A stretch of 8,078 bases of DNA from Propionibacteriaceae bacterium (GTDB lineage: Bacteria > Actinomycetota > Actinomycetes > Propionibacteriales > Propionibacteriaceae), in contig PMBM01000064.1 in assembly GCA_003153855.1 (NCBI GenBank), forward strand, positions 1 through 8,078, written 5' to 3'. This document shows positions 6,281 to 8,078 of the stretch, piece after piece; within the stretch, counting starts at the first letter, position 1; each line of letters starts with the position of its first letter. Position numbers and translations under genes: made by a program. Below the pieces are notes generated by a model. That model had not been told where the DNA came from and made no database searches. It was given only the letters and a program-made list of their open reading frames with translations.

Positions 6281-7018
6281 ATGACCCGACCCATCGCTCT
6301 CGTGACCGGAGCATCCTCCGGTATCGGCGCCGCCACCGCGCGCCACCTCGCCGCTGACTTTCGTGTGGTCGTGGCCGCCCGGCGGGCCGACCGGATCCAG
6401 GCCCTGGCCGACGAGATCGGCGGACGGGCCGTCGCGTGCGACATCACGGATGCCGCGCAGGTGGCTGCGCTGGCCGACTCGATCGGGGACCGGCTCGACC
6501 TGCTCGTCAACAACGCCGGCGGCGCGCTGGGCCAGGAGCCGGTGGCCGACGCGGACATCGAGGCGTGGATCGACATGTACGACAAGAACGTCATCGGGAC
6601 CGTACGGGTCACCAAGGCGCTGCTTCCCGCGCTGCGCACCGCCGGGGGCACGATCGTCTTCGTGACCAGCGTGGCCGCCGACGGTCCGTACGAGGGTGGC
6701 GCAGGTTACTGCGGCGCGAAGGCCGCGGAGCGCATGATCGCCGGCTCGCTGCGGCTCGAGCTCGTCGGGGAGCCGATCCGCATCTGCGAGGTGGTACCGG
6801 GCATGGTCATGACCGAGGAGTTCTCGCTGACCCGGTACGGCGGCGACGCGGCGCGCGCGGCCAAGGTCTACGAAGGCGTGCCGGGGCCGCTCGTCGCCGA
6901 CGACATCGCCGAGACGATCGCCTGGGTCGCGAGCCGTCCGCACCATGTGAACATCGACCGCATCGTCGTACGTCCGCTCGCCCAAGCCGCCCAGCACAAG
7001 GTCTACCGGGTCTCCTGA
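6281..7018 (+). CDS. SDR family NAD(P)-dependent oxidoreductase
   Basis: Classical short-chain dehydrogenase acting on an alcohol, carbonyl or hydroxy-acid substrate in the cytoplasm; the substrate is not predictable. The 245 residues form one Rossmann domain: cofactor motif TGASSGIG (9-16), AARR after the second strand (32-35; arginines here favour NADP), CDIT (53-56), NNAG (77-80), N103, S130 in VTSVAA, YCGAK with Y143 and K147, and VPGMVMTEEF (172-181) covering the cofactor. The catalytic tetrad N103-S130-Y143-K147 is complete. The pattern resembles YdfG-type NADP-dependent 3-hydroxy-acid dehydrogenases. The frame is open 255 bases further upstream, but that part lies over the divergent SnoaL-like gene. 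ATG 6281 places TGASSGIG at the usual position, so I chose it. No neighbour shares its strand closely enough to form an operon upstream; the phosphatase follows after 155 bp. Confidence 0.94.
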   Translation: MTRPIALVTGASSGIGAATARHLAADFRVVVAARRADRIQALADEIGGRAVACDITDAAQVAALADSIGDRLDLLVNNAGGALGQEPVADADIEAWIDMYDKNVIGTVRVTKALLPALRTAGGTIVFVTSVAADGPYEGGAGYCGAKAAERMIAGSLRLELVGEPIRICEVVPGMVMTEEFSLTRYGGDAARAAKVYEGVPGPLVADDIAETIAWVASRPHHVNIDRIVVRPLAQAAQHKVYRVS

Positions 7019-7173
7019 GGGGCATCGCGCGTGCATTCACTAGGAGATACGCGCACGCTGATCGACATGCGCGGCAGCGAGCCGCTGGAGGCCGGTCGCT
7101 GCAGACGACCCGCCGCGGCCCGTGCGGTGGACGCGGTGTGACGGGTGTCGGAGGTCACTGACAGGATGCACGT
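7019..7173. other. Intergenic stretch between dehydrogenase and phosphatase with small hairpins
   Basis: 155 bp without a convincing gene. Two short stems occur in tandem: GCGGC/GCCGC at 7071-7085 (5-nt loop; an alternative fold pairs CAGCG with CGCTG) and GGTCG/CGACC at 7094-7110 (7-nt loop). They may end the dehydrogenase transcript, but they are short for that. A tiny open frame (GTG 7030 or ATG 7067 to TGA 7141) has no ribosome-binding site and no recognisable product. The phosphatase promoter lies at the right end. Confidence 0.3.
7138..7167 (+). promoter_or_regulatory. Putative leaderless promoter of the histidine phosphatase gene
   Basis: GTGACG (7138-7143; 4 of 6 matches to TTGACA) and CAGGAT (7162-7167) are separated by an 18-nt spacer. 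Six nt later comes the GTG start at 7174. An in-frame TGA at 7159-7161 rules out a longer protein. This is the best supported of the five leaderless-type promoters in the window, as it has a reasonable -35. Confidence 0.5.
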
Positions 7174-7860
7174 GTGCGTTTCGTCGTGATCCGTCATGGA
7201 CAGTCCACCAACAACCTCCTCTGGGAGACGACCGGCAGCGAGACCGGCCGCCACCCCGACACCCCGTTGACCGACACCGGCCACCGGCAGGCAGAGCTGC
7301 TCGCCGAGCACCTCGAGGCCGTCCTGCCGTGGCACGTCGACGCCATCTACACCAGCCTCATGGCCCGCGCCGTACAGACGGCTGCCCCGGTCGCGGCGGC
7401 ACTCGGCCTGCCGCTGGTCGGGCGCACGGACATGTTCGAGGTGGGCGGCCCCTTCGAGCTGGAGAACGAGACCCTCGAGCGGACCCCGTACCCGGGCGCC
7501 TCGGTCGACGAGCTGCGCGCCATGTCTGACCGCCTCGTGCTGCCCGACGGCGCCACGCCCCGGGGATGGTGGCGCGGACCGGTCGAGAACGAGACCAGCG
7601 GCCCCCCGAAGCGGGCACGCTCGCTGATCTCCGACATCCGGGCGAAGCACCACGACAACACGACCGTGGCGCTGGTCAGCCACGGCTACTTCTCCCAGTT
7701 CCTCTTCCGGGAGTTCATGAGCATCGACCAGATGCCGGGCTGGATCGAGATCCACAACACGAGCCTGAGCCTGTACGAGGACTCGCCCGAGTTCGCGAGC
7801 TGCCGCGCGCTCCGCCTCAACTGGACCCCGCACCTTCCGGAGCACCTGGTCACGAACTGA
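7174..7860 (+). CDS. Histidine phosphatase superfamily protein
   Basis: Phosphomonoesterase of the phosphoglycerate-mutase-like superfamily, working through a phosphohistidine; substrate unknown. The 228 residues have RHGQSTNN with nucleophile H8 and R7 near the N-terminus, PLTDTGHRQAELLAEHL (31-47), YTSLMARAVQTAAPVA (59-74) with R65, FEVGG with likely general acid E89, and VALVSHGYFSQFL (165-177) with the second histidine H170. All core residues are intact, so it should be active. It lacks the mutase-specific loops seen in gpmA (no GKNKA or PPPP region), so it is a phosphatase and not a second glycolytic mutase. An insert at about 115-148, including GWWRGPVENETSG, is substrate-side and not family-diagnostic. 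Start is GTG 7174, fixed by the in-frame stop at 7159. It is convergent with the next gene, 8 bp apart. Confidence 0.92.
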   Translation: MRFVVIRHGQSTNNLLWETTGSETGRHPDTPLTDTGHRQAELLAEHLEAVLPWHVDAIYTSLMARAVQTAAPVAAALGLPLVGRTDMFEVGGPFELENETLERTPYPGASVDELRAMSDRLVLPDGATPRGWWRGPVENETSGPPKRARSLISDIRAKHHDNTTVALVSHGYFSQFLFREFMSIDQMPGWIEIHNTSLSLYEDSPEFASCRALRLNWTPHLPEHLVTN

Positions 7861-7872
7861 GCGGAGTCTCAG
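7857..7872. repeat. Short inverted repeat enclosing convergent stop codons
   Basis: CTGAG (7857-7861), 6-nt loop, CTCAG (7868-7872). The arms contain the phosphatase TGA and the complement of the downstream gene's TGA. It is a short stem with no T-tract and could be a minimal bidirectional end signal or chance. Confidence 0.3.
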
Positions 7873-8078
7873 CGTCGGCGGCGGAGCAGCAGCCATCCTC
7901 CGGCCCCGGCGACGACCATCAGGACGCCCAAGATCCCGAGCAGCACCTTCGTGGTTCGAGGTGAGGCGCCACTCGAGGGGCCGTCCGACGGGTGCGGGGT
8001 GGCCGAGCTCTTCGAGGCAGTCGCCGACGGGGTCGCCGTGACGGAGCCGGGCTTGCCGTACGTGGGCACGCCGGCTTC
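7869..8078 (-). CDS. C-terminal fragment of an exported protein with a membrane anchor tail
   Basis: Only the last 69 residues are in the window, and the frame stays open to the right edge. The fragment begins EAGVPTYGKPGS, continues as a Ser/Thr/Pro/Ala-rich low-complexity linker (about residues 12-44), then one hydrophobic helix (VLLGILGVLMVVAG...LLL, about 46-65) and four terminal arginines. This layout is typical of Gram-positive surface proteins: a folded extracellular domain, a flexible stalk through the cell wall, a membrane helix and a positive cytoplasmic stop. The bases just before the helix encode SPRTT, which is not a canonical LPxTG sortase motif, so anchoring by the helix itself is more likely. 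Function of the missing domain cannot be told. A GTG at 8069 within the frame is probably internal, since a protein made of stalk and anchor alone would lack an export signal. Confidence 0.75.
   Translation of the reverse strand, partial: EAGVPTYGKPGSVTATPSATASKSSATPHPSDGPSSGASPRTTKVLLGILGVLMVVAGAGGWLLLRRRR

Noticed and set aside
7030..7141. Small ORF as a leader peptide for the phosphatase gene
   Set aside because: No ribosome-binding site, no conserved features, and it ends inside the candidate -35; nothing distinguishes it from chance.
7003..7896. 297-codon frame antisense to the histidine phosphatase
   Set aside because: The phosphatase has all catalytic residues in the plus strand; the antisense protein has no recognisable motif.
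1..8078. A new defence, mobile or biosynthetic system
   Set aside because: No transposase, integrase, toxin-antitoxin pair, repeat-spacer array, tRNA or cluster of unknown co-oriented genes is seen; the genes are recognisable families in mostly single-gene units.

Overview
The window is chromosomal DNA from a high-G+C Gram-positive bacterium (Actinomycetota). Composition is strongly G+C rich with G/C at third codon positions. The response regulator and kinase at the left look like mycobacterial RegX3-SenX3 (Streptomyces PhoP-PhoR), and phosphoglycerate mutase lies close by, as it does beside senX3-regX3 in Mycobacterium. An order such as Propionibacteriales (Nocardioides or Aeromicrobium type) is plausible, but this is an inference and not proven here.

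Layout. 1-1726 (minus): a two-component system, regX3 (cut by the left edge) and senX3, overlapping by ATGA. 1727-1939: a divergent control region with a run of 11-nt repeats resembling PHO boxes. 1940-2605 (plus): phoU. 2630-3954 (minus): gpmA followed by a small membrane protein of the DUF3267 putative zincin family, convergent with phoU. 4023-5819 (plus): a GH15 glycoside hydrolase (trehalase/glucoamylase type), divergent from gpmA over 68 bp. 5836-6198 (minus): a SnoaL/NTF2-like small protein. 6281-7018 (plus): a short-chain dehydrogenase. 7174-7860 (plus): a histidine phosphatase. 7869-8078 (minus): the C-terminal tail of a membrane-anchored exported protein that runs off the right edge.

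How the genes may work together. The left third is a phosphate-sensing module. SenX3 would phosphorylate RegX3, PhoU would link the kinase to phosphate uptake status, and the PHO-box-like repeats would let RegX3 control phoU and its own operon. GpmA is central glycolysis, and the GH15 enzyme would supply glucose from trehalose or an alpha-glucan. The genes right of 5820 look like unrelated housekeeping or accessory functions.

The most unusual signals are at DNA level. Five of the eight visible start codons have a YAGRMT hexamer exactly 6 nt upstream, as expected for leaderless transcripts. All three convergent gene ends place both stop codons inside the arms of an inverted repeat. The palindrome CGTACG occurs 17 times in all codon phases. 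No RNA genes, mobile elements, CRISPR arrays or clearly new multi-gene system were seen, and no gene-free stretch exceeds 300 bases.
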